This document shows positions 1 through 9,535 of a stretch of 64,000 bases of DNA, piece after piece. Made by a program: the position numbers and the translations under genes. The notes below the pieces were generated by a model. It made no database searches, was not told the DNA's origin, and worked only from the letters and a program-made list of their open reading frames with translations. This DNA comes from Hyphomicrobiales bacterium. GTDB taxonomy: Bacteria; Pseudomonadota; Alphaproteobacteria; Rhizobiales; Rhizobiaceae. Location: NCBI GenBank assembly GCA_017305935.1, contig JAFKJU010000014.1:124001-188000 (forward strand), written 5' to 3'. Numbering within the stretch: position 1 is the stretch's first letter; each line of letters begins with the position of its first letter.

Positions 1-528
1 GCACGTCGACATGTCGAGCGCGCCGGCAAGCTGGCCGCGATGATCGCGGATCGGCGCGCTGGTGCAACTCAGGTCGGTATTGCCGCTGAGGAAGTGCTGG
101 TCGCGGATGATGGCGACGGCGCGGTCGTCGGCCAGCGCCGTGCCGATGCCGTTGGTGCCGATGCTGGCCTCGGTCCAGACCGAGCCGGTCCACAGGCCGA
201 GATCGTGAAAATGCTTGTTGTCGCCGGCCGCTCCGCGCCGCTCCAGCGCGACGCCGTCGCGATCGGTGAGCAGCAGGCAGAAGCCGGCCTTGCCGACCGC
301 CAGGAACAGCCGGTCGAGTTCACCCGCCGCCTCGGCGACCAGCCGCCCGGAACGCTCGGCGGCGAACCGGAATTCCGGCTCGCTGACCCGGACTGGCAGC
401 CGCTTTTCCTCCGGCGCCAGCCGGTGCATGGTCATGCAGCGCCGCCACGAAGCCACGACCGAGGAACTCGCCACGGCGGACTGCGTGGACGCATAAACCT
501 GATCGGCATGCGAAAACTGTCGGCGCAT
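1..528 (-). CDS. AcoR/DhaR-type GAF-domain transcriptional regulator, N-terminal part (cut by window edge)
   Basis: The first 176 codons of a leftward gene are visible and the frame is still open at base 1. The protein begins MRRQFSHADQ, has a conserved SSSVVASWRRC stretch (residues 21-31), and then a GAF-like sensor region with SIGTNGIGTALAD (122-134) and CTSAPI-RDHRGQLAGALD (155-172). These are the hallmarks of the N-terminal domain of AcoR/DhaR-class activators. In that family the GAF domain senses a small molecule and is followed by either a sigma-54 AAA+ domain plus Fis-type HTH or only the HTH; which applies here lies outside the window. A good ribosome site (GGAGGAG) sits just before the ATG. 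It is divergent from the kdp operon, so the 250-base gap should hold both promoters. The metabolic target is unknown. Confidence 0.85.
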   Translation of the reverse strand, partial: MRRQFSHADQVYASTQSAVASSSVVASWRRCMTMHRLAPEEKRLPVRVSEPEFRFAAERSGRLVAEAAGELDRLFLAVGKAGFCLLLTDRDGVALERRGAAGDNKHFHDLGLWTGSVWTEASIGTNGIGTALADDRAVAIIRDQHFLSGNTDLSCTSAPIRDHRGQLAGALDMSTC

Positions 529-612
529 TGGCTCCTCCACCAAGACCGGCGCAATTGTGACGAAAAATCCTCCCGGCGCAATCCCAAAACCGCCCCATGC
601 GTCATCAAGGCT

Positions 613-633
613 GAATTCCTATGGAATTCCTAT
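613..633. promoter_or_regulatory. Tandem 11-bp repeat in the regulator/kdp intergenic region
   Basis: GAATTCCTAT occurs twice head to tail (613-622 and 624-633) with an 11-base period, so both copies face the same side of the helix. It lies between the divergent GAF regulator and the kdp genes, in otherwise GC-rich DNA. It could be a regulator site or part of a promoter. It does not resemble the T-rich KdpE box of E. coli, and no clear -35/-10 pair was found with confidence. Nothing else was recognised between 529 and 778. Confidence 0.35.
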
Positions 634-778
634 ATTTCCGTCCTCCCCGCCCTCTCGAACCCCTATGGCTCCCCGCCGCATATTGGACCCAGGAGCCGCG
701 GGCCGCGCGGGCGCTGCCCATCCGGGCTGGCCTTGTCGAAAGCCCGGCTCCACCGGTCATCGACAGGAGTTACGACCC

Positions 779-862
779 ATGACGGATATTCTTCTTCTCG
801 GCGCGACGGCGGGGTTCTTCCTGCTCTGCCTTGCCTATACGCGCGTCTGCGACAGGCTTTGA
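779..862 (+). CDS. 27-residue membrane peptide upstream of kdpF
   Basis: This short frame starts at an ATG after AGGAGTTACGACCC, a good ribosome site. It encodes one hydrophobic helix (ILLLGATAGFFLLCLAY, residues 4-20) followed by a short basic tail ending TRVCDRL, and stops 12 bases before the KdpF start. The single-span design, SD and position make it a likely real gene and probably the first cistron of the kdp operon. Function is unknown. A role as a small Kdp-associated or regulatory peptide is inference from position only. It is too short for usual gene callers. Confidence 0.6.
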   Translation: MTDILLLGATAGFFLLCLAYTRVCDRL

Positions 863-874
863 GGAGGACGAACC

Positions 875-964
875 ATGACCTTCGACTATGTCCTCAGCGG
901 CACTGTTACCGTGCTGATCGCCCTTTACCTCACCTATGCGCTGATCCGCCCCGAGCGGTTCTGA
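875..964 (+). CDS. kdpF: KdpF, small subunit of the K+-transporting ATPase
   Basis: A 29-residue protein with one transmembrane helix (about residues 5-24) and the typical KdpF ending YALIRPERF. GAGGAGGACGAACC gives a strong ribosome site. In the Kdp complex KdpF is a lipid-like stabilising subunit lying against KdpA. The gene begins 12 bases after the preceding micro-gene and ends 26 bases before kdpA, the usual operon position. Length and C-terminal motif match the family. Confidence 0.9.
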   Translation: MTFDYVLSGTVTVLIALYLTYALIRPERF

Positions 965-990
965 GCGGGTGGTCCTGAAAGTTTGAACCC

Positions 991-2694
991 ATGACCCTCA
1001 TCGGATGGTTGCAGATCCTGCTTTTCTGCGGGATCGTCCTTGCGCTGGTCAAACCGCTCGGCGGTTACATGACCCGCGTCTTCTCGGGCGAGCGCACACT
1101 CCTCTCACCGCTCCTCGTTCCCGTGGAGCGCGGCCTTTATGCGCTGGCCGGCACCGGCGAGCGCGATGAACAGCATTGGAGCGCCTATGCGGCGTCGATG
1201 CTGCTCTTCAACCTCGCCGGCTTCCTCCTCCTCTATGCGCTGCTGCGCCTGCAGGCCGGGCTGCCCTACAATCCCGCCGGCATGGGCGCCGTTCCCGCCG
1301 ACCTCTCCTTCAACACCGCCGTCAGCTTCGTTACCAACACCAACTGGCAGAACTACGGCGGCGAAGGCACCCTGTCCTATCTCTCGCAGATGGCCGGGCT
1401 GACGGTGCAGAATTTCGTGTCCGGCGCCACCGGCATCGCCATCGCCATCGCCTTCATCCGCGCCTTCTCGCGCGCCTCGGGCAAGGCCATCGGCAATTTC
1501 TGGGTCGATATGGTGCGTGCGACGCTCTACCTGCTGCTGCCGCTCTGCATCGTGCTGACGCTGGTTTATGTCTTCCTCGGCGTGCCGCAGACGCTTGGAC
1601 CCTATATCGAAGCCACCACGCTGGAAGGCGCGAAACAGACCATCGCGGTCGGCCCGGTCGCCTCGCAACTGGCGATCAAGATGCTCGGCACCAATGGCGG
1701 CGGCTTCTTCAACGCCAATTCCGCCCATCCCTTCGAAAACCCGGATGCGATCTCCAACCTGATCCAGATGGTGTCGATCTTCGCCATCGGCGCGGCGCTG
1801 ACCAATGTCTTCGGCCGCATGGTTGGCAACCCGCGCCAGGGCTGGGCGATCCTTGCCGCCATGCTGGTGCTGTTCCTCGCCGGCGTCACCGTCACCTATT
1901 GGGCGGAAGCCGCCGGCAATCCGCTGATGCATGCCTTCGGCCTCGGAGGCGGCAACATGGAAGGCAAGGAAGTGCGTTTCGGCATCGCTTTGTCGTCGCT
2001 GTTTGCCGTGGTGACCACGGCGGCCTCCTGCGGCGCGGTCAATGCCATGCATGGCAGCTTCACCGCGCTCGGCGGCCTCGTGCCGCTGATCAACATGCAG
2101 CTCGGCGAAGTCATCGTCGGCGGTGTCGGCGCCGGTTTCTACGGCATCCTGCTGTTCATCGTCGTCGCCGTCTTCGTCGCCGGCCTGATGGTCGGGCGCA
2201 CGCCGGAATATATCGGCAAGAAGATCGAGGCCAAGGAAATGAAGATGGCCGTGCTGGCGATCCTCTGCCTGCCGCTCGCCATGCTGGTCTTCACCGCCAT
2301 CGCCACCGTCCTGCCCTCGGCGGTCGCCTCCATCGGCACGGCCGGCCCGCATGGCTTCTCCGAGATTCTCTATGCCTATACCTCGGCTGCCGCCAATAAC
2401 GGCTCTGCCTTCGGCGGCCTGACCGGCAATACGCCCTGGTACAACGTGACGCTCGGTTTCGGCATGCTGATCGGCCGTTTCCTGGTCATCATTCCAGCCC
2501 TTGCCATCGCCGGCTCGCTGGTCGCCAAAAAGACGGTGCCCGCCTCTGCCGGCACCTTCCCGACCGACGGCCCGCTGTTCGTCGGCCTGCTGGTCGGCAC
2601 GATCCTGATCGTCGGCGGCCTGACCTTCTTCCCCGGCCTGGCGCTCGGTCCCGTCGTCGAGCACCTGGTGGGGCTCAACGGCACGACCTTCTAA
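991..2694 (+). CDS. kdpA: KdpA, K+-channel-like subunit of the Kdp ATPase
   Basis: This 567-residue polytopic membrane protein selects and conducts K+ in the KdpFABC complex of the inner membrane. It contains the repeated selectivity-filter-like segments of the SKT superfamily, e.g. [11 protein letters not shown] (about 115-125), [19 protein letters not shown], and [13 protein letters not shown] near the C-terminus. Length is normal for KdpA. kdpB follows after 25 bases. The operon is expected to be induced by K+ limitation through KdpD/KdpE, encoded downstream. Confidence 0.98.
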   Translation: MTLIGWLQILLFCGIVLALVKPLGGYMTRVFSGERTLLSPLLVPVERGLYALAGTGERDEQHWSAYAASMLLFNLAGFLLLYALLRLQAGLPYNPAGMGAVPADLSFNTAVSFVTNTNWQNYGGEGTLSYLSQMAGLTVQNFVSGATGIAIAIAFIRAFSRASGKAIGNFWVDMVRATLYLLLPLCIVLTLVYVFLGVPQTLGPYIEATTLEGAKQTIAVGPVASQLAIKMLGTNGGGFFNANSAHPFENPDAISNLIQMVSIFAIGAALTNVFGRMVGNPRQGWAILAAMLVLFLAGVTVTYWAEAAGNPLMHAFGLGGGNMEGKEVRFGIALSSLFAVVTTAASCGAVNAMHGSFTALGGLVPLINMQLGEVIVGGVGAGFYGILLFIVVAVFVAGLMVGRTPEYIGKKIEAKEMKMAVLAILCLPLAMLVFTAIATVLPSAVASIGTAGPHGFSEILYAYTSAAANNGSAFGGLTGNTPWYNVTLGFGMLIGRFLVIIPALAIAGSLVAKKTVPASAGTFPTDGPLFVGLLVGTILIVGGLTFFPGLALGPVVEHLVGLNGTTF

Positions 2695-2719
2695 GCCTGT
2701 ACAATTCTGGAGTCCTCCC

Positions 2720-4807
2720 ATGGCCCACGTCAAATCCGCGAGCATTTTAGAACCTCGCATCCTCGTGCCGGCAATCGGCGCCGCCTTTACCAAGCTCGAT
2801 CCGCGCACGCTCGCCCGCAATCCGGTGATGTTCGTCGTCGCCGCCGTCTCGGTGCTGACCACTGTCCTTTTCATCCGCGATCTCGTCACCGGCGGCGGCA
2901 ATCTCGGCTTTTCCTTCCAGATCAACCTCTGGCTCTGGTTCACCGTGCTGTTTGCCAATTTCGCGGAAGCCGTCGCCGAAGGGCGCGGCAAGGCGCAGGC
3001 CGATGCGTTGCGCAAGACCCGCACGGAAACGGAAGGCAAACTGCTGACCGGCAGCGACCGCACCCAGTTCGAGCGGGTGCCCGGCACCAGCCTCAAGGTC
3101 GGCGACGTCGTCATCGTCGAGGCCGGCGACATCATCCCCTCCGACGGCGAGGTGATCGAGGGCGTCGCCTCGGTCAACGAAGCGGCGATCACGGGCGAAT
3201 CCGCCCCCGTGATCCGTGAATCCGGCGGCGACCGCTCGGCCGTGACCGGTGGCACGCAGGTGCTGTCCGACTGGATCCGCGTGCGCATCACCGCCGCCGC
3301 CGGCTCGACCTTCCTCGACCGCATGATCTCGCTGGTCGAGGGCGCCGAACGCCAGAAGACCCCGAACGAGATCGCCCTCAACATCCTGCTCGCCGGCATG
3401 ACGCTGATCTTCGTGCTGGCCACCGCGACGATCCCGAGCTTTGCGTCTTATGCCGGCGGCTCGATCCCGATCATCGTGCTGGTGGCCCTGTTCGTCACCC
3501 TGATCCCGACCACCATCGGCGCGCTGCTCTCGGCCATCGGCATTGCCGGCATGGACCGGCTGGTGCGCTTCAACGTGCTCGCCATGTCCGGCCGCGCCGT
3601 CGAGGCTGCCGGCGACGTCGATACGCTGCTGCTCGACAAGACCGGCACGATCACGCTCGGCAACCGTCAGGGGACCGAATTCCGCCCCGTCAGCGGTGTC
3701 ACGGCGGAAGAGCTTGCCGATGCCGCCCAGCTTGCCTCGCTTGCCGACGAAACCCCCGAGGGACGCTCCATCGTCGTGCTCGCCAAGGAGAAATACGCCA
3801 TCCGCGCCCGCGACATGGGCAGCCTGCATGCGACCTTCATCCCCTTCACCGCCCAGACGCGGATGAGCGGCGTCGACCTCGACGGTTCCGCGATCCGCAA
3901 GGGCGCGGTGGATGCGGTACTGACTTATGTCGGTTCGGCGCTGCCGGTTTCCAGCGGCAATGCGGCGCTGTCGCTGCGCGCCGCCACCGACAGCGTGCAG
4001 GAGGTGAAAACCATCGCCGAGGAAATCGCCAAAGCCGGCGGCACGCCGCTTGCGGTGGCCCGCGACGGACGGCTGCTCGGCGTCGTCCAGCTCAAGGACA
4101 TCGTCAAGGGTGGCATCCGCGAACGTTTCGCCGAACTGCGCCGCATGGGCATCCGCACGGTGATGATCACCGGCGACAACCCGATGACGGCAGCCGCGAT
4201 TGCGGCGGAAGCCGGCGTCGACGATTTCCTCGCCCAAGCGACGCCCGAAAACAAGCTGCAGCTCATCCGCGAGGAACAGGCCAAGGGCAAGCTGGTCGCC
4301 ATGTGCGGCGACGGCACCAACGATGCGCCCGCCCTTGCCCAGGCCGATGTCGGAGTCGCCATGAACACCGGCACGGTCGCCGCCCGCGAGGCCGGCAACA
4401 TGGTCGACCTCGACAGCGACCCGACCAAGCTGATCGAGATCGTCGAGATCGGCAAACAACTCTTGATGACGCGCGGGGCGCTGACCACCTTCTCGATCGC
4501 CAACGACATCGCCAAATATTTCGCCATCATCCCGGCGATGTTCCTGGCGCTCTATCCGCAGCTCGGCGTGCTCAACATCATGGGCCTCGCCAATCCGCAA
4601 AGCGCCATCCTCTCGGCGATCATCTTCAATGCGCTGATCATCATTGCGCTCATCCCGCTGTCGTTGAGGGGCGTCAAATACCGGGCGGTGGGCGCCGGCG
4701 CGCTGCTCTCCCGCAACCTGCTGGTCTACGGCCTCGGCGGCATCGTCGTGCCCTTCATCGGCATCAAGGCCATCGACATGGTCATCACCGCCATCGGCCT
4801 CGCTTAA
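2720..4807 (+). CDS. kdpB: KdpB, P-type ATPase catalytic subunit
   Basis: 695 residues. KdpB hydrolyses ATP to drive K+ uptake through KdpA. The phosphorylated aspartate is D306 in DKTGTIT; the actuator loop is TGES with Ser161, equivalent to the inhibitory phosphorylation site Ser162 of the E. coli protein; the hinge motif [10 protein letters not shown] is present in the P domain. Transmembrane helices flank these domains in the usual order. Length is normal, and the gene lies between kdpA and kdpC with short gaps and its own ribosome site. Confidence 0.98.
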   Translation: MAHVKSASILEPRILVPAIGAAFTKLDPRTLARNPVMFVVAAVSVLTTVLFIRDLVTGGGNLGFSFQINLWLWFTVLFANFAEAVAEGRGKAQADALRKTRTETEGKLLTGSDRTQFERVPGTSLKVGDVVIVEAGDIIPSDGEVIEGVASVNEAAITGESAPVIRESGGDRSAVTGGTQVLSDWIRVRITAAAGSTFLDRMISLVEGAERQKTPNEIALNILLAGMTLIFVLATATIPSFASYAGGSIPIIVLVALFVTLIPTTIGALLSAIGIAGMDRLVRFNVLAMSGRAVEAAGDVDTLLLDKTGTITLGNRQGTEFRPVSGVTAEELADAAQLASLADETPEGRSIVVLAKEKYAIRARDMGSLHATFIPFTAQTRMSGVDLDGSAIRKGAVDAVLTYVGSALPVSSGNAALSLRAATDSVQEVKTIAEEIAKAGGTPLAVARDGRLLGVVQLKDIVKGGIRERFAELRRMGIRTVMITGDNPMTAAAIAAEAGVDDFLAQATPENKLQLIREEQAKGKLVAMCGDGTNDAPALAQADVGVAMNTGTVAAREAGNMVDLDSDPTKLIEIVEIGKQLLMTRGALTTFSIANDIAKYFAIIPAMFLALYPQLGVLNIMGLANPQSAILSAIIFNALIIIALIPLSLRGVKYRAVGAGALLSRNLLVYGLGGIVVPFIGIKAIDMVITAIGLA

Positions 4808-4819
4808 GGAGTCTTTCCC

Positions 4820-5386
4820 ATGTTCAAACAGCTTCGCGCCGCGCTCGTCATGATCCTCGCCACCACCGCCATCACCGGCCTTGCCTATCCGCTCGGTATG
4901 ACCGGCATAACGCAGGCGCTGTTTCCGGCGCAGGCGAACGGCAGCCTGATCGAGCGCGACGGCAAGGTCGTCGGCTCCAGGCTGATCGGCCAGGCCTTCA
5001 CATCCGAGCGCTACTTCCACGGCCGCCCTTCGGCGGCCGGCGACGGCTACAATGCGGTCGCCTCCTCCGGCTCCAACCTCGGCCCGACCAGCGCCAAGCT
5101 GATCGACCGGGTGAAGGCCGATACCGCAGCGGCACAGGCGCAAAACCTCGATATGCCGGTGCCGGCCGATCTCGTCACCGCCTCAGGCAGCGGCCTCGAT
5201 CCGCATATCTCGCCGGAAGCGGCCTATTTCCAGGTGGCGCGCGTCGCCAAGGCCCGCAACATGGACGAGGCCGCCCTCAAGGCGCTGGTCGCAAAGCATG
5301 TGGAAGATCGCGCGCTCGGCGTGCTCGGCGAACCGGTCGTCAACGTGCTCGCCCTCAACATGGCGCTTGACGAAAGCAAGTCCTAA
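4820..5386 (+). CDS. kdpC: KdpC, accessory subunit of the Kdp ATPase
   Basis: 188 residues, with one N-terminal membrane helix (about 7-28, ending in the typical AYPLGMTGI) and a periplasmic domain carrying the family motifs [23 protein letters not shown] and [10 protein letters not shown]. KdpC sits on KdpA and is thought to raise substrate affinity. It begins 12 bases after kdpB behind an AAGGAG ribosome site. The C-terminal part ([25 protein letters not shown]) is also typical. Confidence 0.97.
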   Translation: MFKQLRAALVMILATTAITGLAYPLGMTGITQALFPAQANGSLIERDGKVVGSRLIGQAFTSERYFHGRPSAAGDGYNAVASSGSNLGPTSAKLIDRVKADTAAAQAQNLDMPVPADLVTASGSGLDPHISPEAAYFQVARVAKARNMDEAALKALVAKHVEDRALGVLGEPVVNVLALNMALDESKS

Positions 5387-5393
5387 ATAGAAA

Positions 5394-5412
5394 GGCTGCG
5401 GTAACCGCAGCC
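5394..5412 (+). terminator. Hairpin between kdpABC and kdpDE
   Basis: GGCTGCGG-TAA-CCGCAGCC is a perfect 8-bp stem with a 3-base loop, directly after the kdpC stop and before the kdpD ribosome site. There is no T-run, so it is more likely an mRNA-stabilising or attenuating structure that lowers kdpDE expression relative to kdpABC than a full terminator. Confidence 0.5.
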
Positions 5413-5430
5413 GGCCACACAGGAAACCCC

Positions 5431-8145
5431 ATGCCCGACGACAGTCGCGACACGCTGCAGAGACCCTCGCCGGACGCGCTTCTGGAGCGCGCCGAGCGCG
5501 AGGCGCAGGGCAGGCTCAAGATCTTCCTCGGCGCCGCCCCCGGCGTCGGCAAGACCTATGAGATGCTGATGTCCGGCCGCGCCCGGCATGCCGATGGCGT
5601 CGACGTGGTCATCGGCGTCGTCGAGACCCACGGGCGGCGCGAAACCCAGGCGCTGCTCGACGGTTTCGAGATCATCCCGCGCAAATCCGTCGCCTATCGT
5701 GGCCAGACGCTGGAGGAGATGGATCTCGACGCCATCCTCGCCCGCCGCCCGGCCTTGGTGCTGGTCGACGAACTCGCCCACACCAATGCGCCGGGCAGCC
5801 GCCATGCCAAGCGCACCATGGATGTCGAGGAACTGCTGGCGCGCGGCATCGACGTCTATTCGACGCTGAACATCCAACATGTCGAGAGCCTGAACGACGT
5901 CGTCGCCCAGATCACCCGGGTGCGCGTGCGCGAGACGGTGCCGGATTCGATCATCGACCGGGCCGACGAGGTCGAGATCATCGACATCACCCCCGCCGAC
6001 CTGATCAAGCGGCTGCATGACGGCAAGGTCTATGTGCCGCAGACGGCGCGTCAGGCAATCGAGAACTATTTTTCGCCCGGCAACCTGACGGCGTTGCGCG
6101 AGCTGGCGCTGCGCCGCACCGCCCAGCGCGTCGACGAGCAATTGCTCAACCACATGCAGGCGCATGCGATTTCCGGCCCGTGGGCGGCGGGAGACCGGGT
6201 GCTGGTCTGCCTCAGCCACGGCCCGGGCGGGGCCAATCTGGTGCGTTATGCCCGCCGCCAGGCCGACCGGCTGCGCGCCCCCTGGACGGTGCTGCATCTC
6301 GAAACGCCGCAGGCGGCCATGCTGCCCGACCGGCTGAAGGACCGGCTGGCCAACCATATGCGCCTTGCCGAACAGCTCGGCGCCGAGACCGTGACCCTGC
6401 CGGCGCTCGCCCCCTCGCGCGAGATCGTCGCTTATGCCACTGCCAACAATTTCACCCATGTCATCGTCGGCCGGCCGCAAAAACCGCGCTGGCGGCAGCT
6501 TTTCCAGGGCTCGGTCACCGAAGACCTGATCCGCCATGCCGGCGATCTCAGCATCCATGTCATTTCCAACAATGCCGGCGAGGAGCCGCAGCGCGGCGTC
6601 CGGACGGCGCAGCCGCCTCCCCCTTTCCGCCTGAAACCCTATCTCAAGGCGACGCTGTTCGTCGCCTTGGCCATCGTCGCCGGCATCATGCTTGATCAGG
6701 CGCTCGACGTGCGCAACCTGGCGCTGGTCTTCCTCATGGCGGTGCTGGCAGCGGCGGTGCGCGGCGGGCTGGGGCCGGGGCTTTATGCCTCGCTGCTTGG
6801 CGCCTTCTCCTTCAATTTCTTCTTCCTGGAGCCGCGCTACACGCTGACGGTGCGCGATCCCGAAAGCCTGGTGGCGCTGTTTTTCTATCTCGGCGTTGCG
6901 CTGGTCGCCTCCAACCTGACGGCCGCCGTGCAGCGGCAGGCGGCGGCGGCCCGTCAGCGGGCGCGCACCACCGAAGACCTCTATCTGTTTTCCAAAAAAC
7001 TCGCCGGCACCGGCACGCTCGACGACGTGCTCTGGGCGACCGCCTTCCAGATCGCCTCGATGCTGAAGGTGCGGGTCGTCATCCTGCTGCCGGAAAACGG
7101 CTCCATCGCCGTCAAGGCCGGTTATCCGCCCGACGATACGCTCGTCGATGCCGATATCGCTGCCGCCAAATGGGCCTGGGAGCACAATCGCCCGGCCGGC
7201 CGCGCCGCCGATACGCTGCCCGGCGCAAAACGCCTCTACCTGCCGATGCGCACCGGCCGCGAGGCGGTCGGCGTCATCGGCCTCGACAACGACAAGCAGG
7301 GCCCGCTGCTGACGCCGGAACAGCAGCGCCTGTTCGACGCGCTGGCCGACCAGGCGGCGCTCGCTATCGAGCGCATCCAGCTCGTCTCCGATGTCGACAA
7401 GGCAAAACTCGCCGCCGAGACCGACCGGCTGCGCACCGCGCTTCTGACCTCCATCTCCCACGACCTCAAGACGCCGCTCGCCGCCATCATGGGCTCGGCC
7501 GGGACGCTGCAGGATTTCGGGGCGGAATTTCCCGAGGATGTGCGCGCCGACCTCGTCGCCACCATCGTCGACGAATCCGAGCGGCTGAACCGCTTCATCT
7601 CCAACCTGCTCGACATGACCCGCATCGGCGCCGGCGCCATGGAGCCGAATTACGCGCTGCATTTCGTCGGCGATATCGTCGGCACGGCGCTGTCGCGCGC
7701 GGCAAAAATCACCGCCCGCCATCGCATCGAGGTCGCCATTCCCGCCGAGCTGCCGATGGTCCGGGTCGATCCCGTATTGTTCGAACAGGTGCTATTCAAC
7801 CTCATCGACAACGCCGCCAAATATGCGCCGCCCGAAACGGTCATCGCCCTTCGCGGCTGGCGGGAGGGTTCCTCCGTCCTGCTCGCGGTGATCGACGAGG
7901 GGCCGGGTATCCCGCCCGACGATCTCGAACGCATCTTCGACAGCTTCTACCGGGTGCGCAAAGGCGACCATGTGCGCGCCGGCACGGGGCTCGGCCTTGC
8001 CATCTGCCGCGGTTTCGTCGAGGCGATGGGCGGCAGCATCCACGCCGAAAACCGTAAAGGGCGCCCCGGCGCCGTCTTCACCATCCGCCTGCCGGTCCCG
8101 GCCGGCGGCGCCGGGCTGGCTCCGCTGCCGGACCGCCACGACTGA
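5431..8145 (+). CDS. kdpD: KdpD, K+/turgor sensor histidine kinase
   Basis: 904 residues. The N-terminal KdpD domain has a Walker A motif GAAPGVGKT (34-42) and the DELAHTNAPG segment. A universal-stress-protein-like domain follows (VLVCLSHGPGG to HVIVGRP), then four closely spaced membrane helices (about 405-500), a GAF-like region, the phospho-acceptor motif SISHDLKTPL, and an ATP-binding domain with NLIDNAAKYAP, DEGPGIP and GTGLGLAICRG. KdpD senses low K+ or osmotic conditions and phosphorylates KdpE. It is full length and 11 bases upstream of kdpE. Confidence 0.97.
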   Translation: MPDDSRDTLQRPSPDALLERAEREAQGRLKIFLGAAPGVGKTYEMLMSGRARHADGVDVVIGVVETHGRRETQALLDGFEIIPRKSVAYRGQTLEEMDLDAILARRPALVLVDELAHTNAPGSRHAKRTMDVEELLARGIDVYSTLNIQHVESLNDVVAQITRVRVRETVPDSIIDRADEVEIIDITPADLIKRLHDGKVYVPQTARQAIENYFSPGNLTALRELALRRTAQRVDEQLLNHMQAHAISGPWAAGDRVLVCLSHGPGGANLVRYARRQADRLRAPWTVLHLETPQAAMLPDRLKDRLANHMRLAEQLGAETVTLPALAPSREIVAYATANNFTHVIVGRPQKPRWRQLFQGSVTEDLIRHAGDLSIHVISNNAGEEPQRGVRTAQPPPPFRLKPYLKATLFVALAIVAGIMLDQALDVRNLALVFLMAVLAAAVRGGLGPGLYASLLGAFSFNFFFLEPRYTLTVRDPESLVALFFYLGVALVASNLTAAVQRQAAAARQRARTTEDLYLFSKKLAGTGTLDDVLWATAFQIASMLKVRVVILLPENGSIAVKAGYPPDDTLVDADIAAAKWAWEHNRPAGRAADTLPGAKRLYLPMRTGREAVGVIGLDNDKQGPLLTPEQQRLFDALADQAALAIERIQLVSDVDKAKLAAETDRLRTALLTSISHDLKTPLAAIMGSAGTLQDFGAEFPEDVRADLVATIVDESERLNRFISNLLDMTRIGAGAMEPNYALHFVGDIVGTALSRAAKITARHRIEVAIPAELPMVRVDPVLFEQVLFNLIDNAAKYAPPETVIALRGWREGSSVLLAVIDEGPGIPPDDLERIFDSFYRVRKGDHVRAGTGLGLAICRGFVEAMGGSIHAENRKGRPGAVFTIRLPVPAGGAGLAPLPDRHD

Positions 8146-8156
8146 GGAGAGCTGAG

Positions 8157-8849
8157 ATGACCAAGACTGCGGTGCGCATCCTGATCGTCGACGACGAACC
8201 GCCGATCCGCAAGCTGCTGCGCGTCGGGCTGGCGACGCAGGACTATGTCGTCAGCGAAGCGATGAACGCCAGGGTCGCCATCGAGATGGTGAAGACCGAA
8301 CAGCCCGACCTCATCGTCCTCGATCTCGGCCTGCCGGACATGGGCGGCCACGACCTGCTGGCGAAATGGCGGGACGAAGGGCTGGACCTCCCCATCGTCA
8401 TCCTGTCGAGCCGCACCGACGAGGCCGGCATCGTCAAGGCGCTGGAAATCGGCGCCGACGACTATATCGCCAAACCCTTCGGCATGAACGAACTCGTCGC
8501 CCGCATCCGCGTCGCATTGCGCCATCGGCTGCAAACGCAGGGCGAAAAGCCGGTCTTCCAGACCGGGGATCTCACCGTCGATCTCGTCAAGCGCATCGTC
8601 AAGGTCGAGGGCCATGAGATAAAACTGTCGCCGAAGGAATACGATATCCTGCGCATCTTCGTGCAGCATGCCGGCAAGGTGCTGACCCATCGCTACCTGC
8701 TCGAACATGTCTGGGACGGGCTGACCGATGTGCAATATCTGCGCGTCTATGTGCGGCAGTTGCGCCAGAAGATCGAGAAGACCCCCGACCAGCCGCGCTA
8801 CATCCTCACCGAGACCGGCATAGGTTACCGCCTCAAGGAGGGCCAGTAA
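8157..8849 (+). CDS. kdpE: KdpE, OmpR-family response regulator of kdp
   Basis: 230 residues. The receiver domain has acidic residues in VDDEPP (11-16), phospho-acceptor D56 in LIVLDLGLPD, and the conserved Lys in AKPFGMNEL. A winged-helix DNA-binding domain (about 130-228) includes LSPKEYDIL and YLRVYVRQLRQKIE. The GAGGAGAGCTGAG ribosome site sits just before the ATG and the gene is cotranscribed with kdpD. It should activate the kdp promoter upstream of 779. Confidence 0.97.
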   Translation: MTKTAVRILIVDDEPPIRKLLRVGLATQDYVVSEAMNARVAIEMVKTEQPDLIVLDLGLPDMGGHDLLAKWRDEGLDLPIVILSSRTDEAGIVKALEIGADDYIAKPFGMNELVARIRVALRHRLQTQGEKPVFQTGDLTVDLVKRIVKVEGHEIKLSPKEYDILRIFVQHAGKVLTHRYLLEHVWDGLTDVQYLRVYVRQLRQKIEKTPDQPRYILTETGIGYRLKEGQ

Positions 8850-8938
8850 GCGCCGGCGTCAGGCCCCTCCCCTCTTTGCCCAATCTTTGACGGGAACCAA
8901 GCCCACCTCCGCTTCGTTCGACCCACAGGAGAACGGAC

Positions 8939-9196
8939 ATGGACAAAGAAAAAGAAACGCGCAAACGCGCATTGGCATCCGAAGGCGTGCTGATGTTGCT
9001 TATCGAAAGCCTGGCGATGCGCGGGATCGTCTCGCTCGACGAGGCAGAGGACATGCTGGTGGTGCTCGCCCACAGCTCGGACGCATCCGCCGCCCGCGCC
9101 ACCAGCTTGCGCAACATCATCGCCAAGCTCAAGCAATTGCGCGGCGGCGCCGGGGATATCACGCCCGGCGCACTCAACCTGCAATCCCCGCCTTGA
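8939..9196 (+). CDS. Conserved-looking hypothetical protein, 85 residues
   Basis: A small soluble, helical protein starting MDKEKETRKR with no membrane segment and no recognised domain. It contains a leucine-rich amphipathic stretch (VLMLLIESLAMRG, 17-29) and ends in a low-complexity Gly/Pro tail. An AGGAG ribosome site lies 7 bases before the ATG. Codon use matches the neighbours. It is 89 bases after kdpE and may be a separate transcript. Function is unknown. Confidence 0.65.
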   Translation: MDKEKETRKRALASEGVLMLLIESLAMRGIVSLDEAEDMLVVLAHSSDASAARATSLRNIIAKLKQLRGGAGDITPGALNLQSPP

Positions 9197-9535
9197 CGAC
9201 GAAAGCGGTTCATCGCTGACGCCGAACGCGACAGGAGTGATCGGCACGATGGCATTGAAACCACACGGGGGACGGCTCCGATAGGGGCCGCGCAGAGCGC
9301 AACTGCGGCTATGGAAGAATTTCGCATAGGCTGAACCAGCCACGACCGGCTGTGGACCGCAGGCCTGGCGAATAGCGGTTTTCTGCATTCCGGTTGTCAC
9401 CCGCGAATGTCACCGCGACAGGATTGGATATTGGCGGGCGCGCCACACGGCGATATAGCTAGGCTAAGGGCAAAAATTCACCGAAGACGTGTGAAAACAA
9501 GGCATTACAGCCTGCCCGGCGTGGAGGATATCGAA
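9197..9535. other. 339-base intergenic stretch without a recognised gene
   Basis: No supportable coding sequence was found: the only ATG with an SD-like sequence (9249) opens just 11 codons. A weak inverted repeat (CAGCC/GGCTG) lies near 9338-9352. The stretch probably contains the promoter of the dehydrogenase gene that starts at 9536, but no convincing -35/-10 pair was identified. Confidence 0.5.

Noticed and set aside
1105-7722. Long minus-strand frames opposite kdpA-kdpD
   Set aside because: Same GC-bias shadow; Kdp proteins on the plus strand carry all expected active-site residues.
9249-9284. Micro-ORF with an AGGAG-like sequence upstream of gabD
   Set aside because: Only 11 codons and no resemblance to a leader peptide with regulatory codons.
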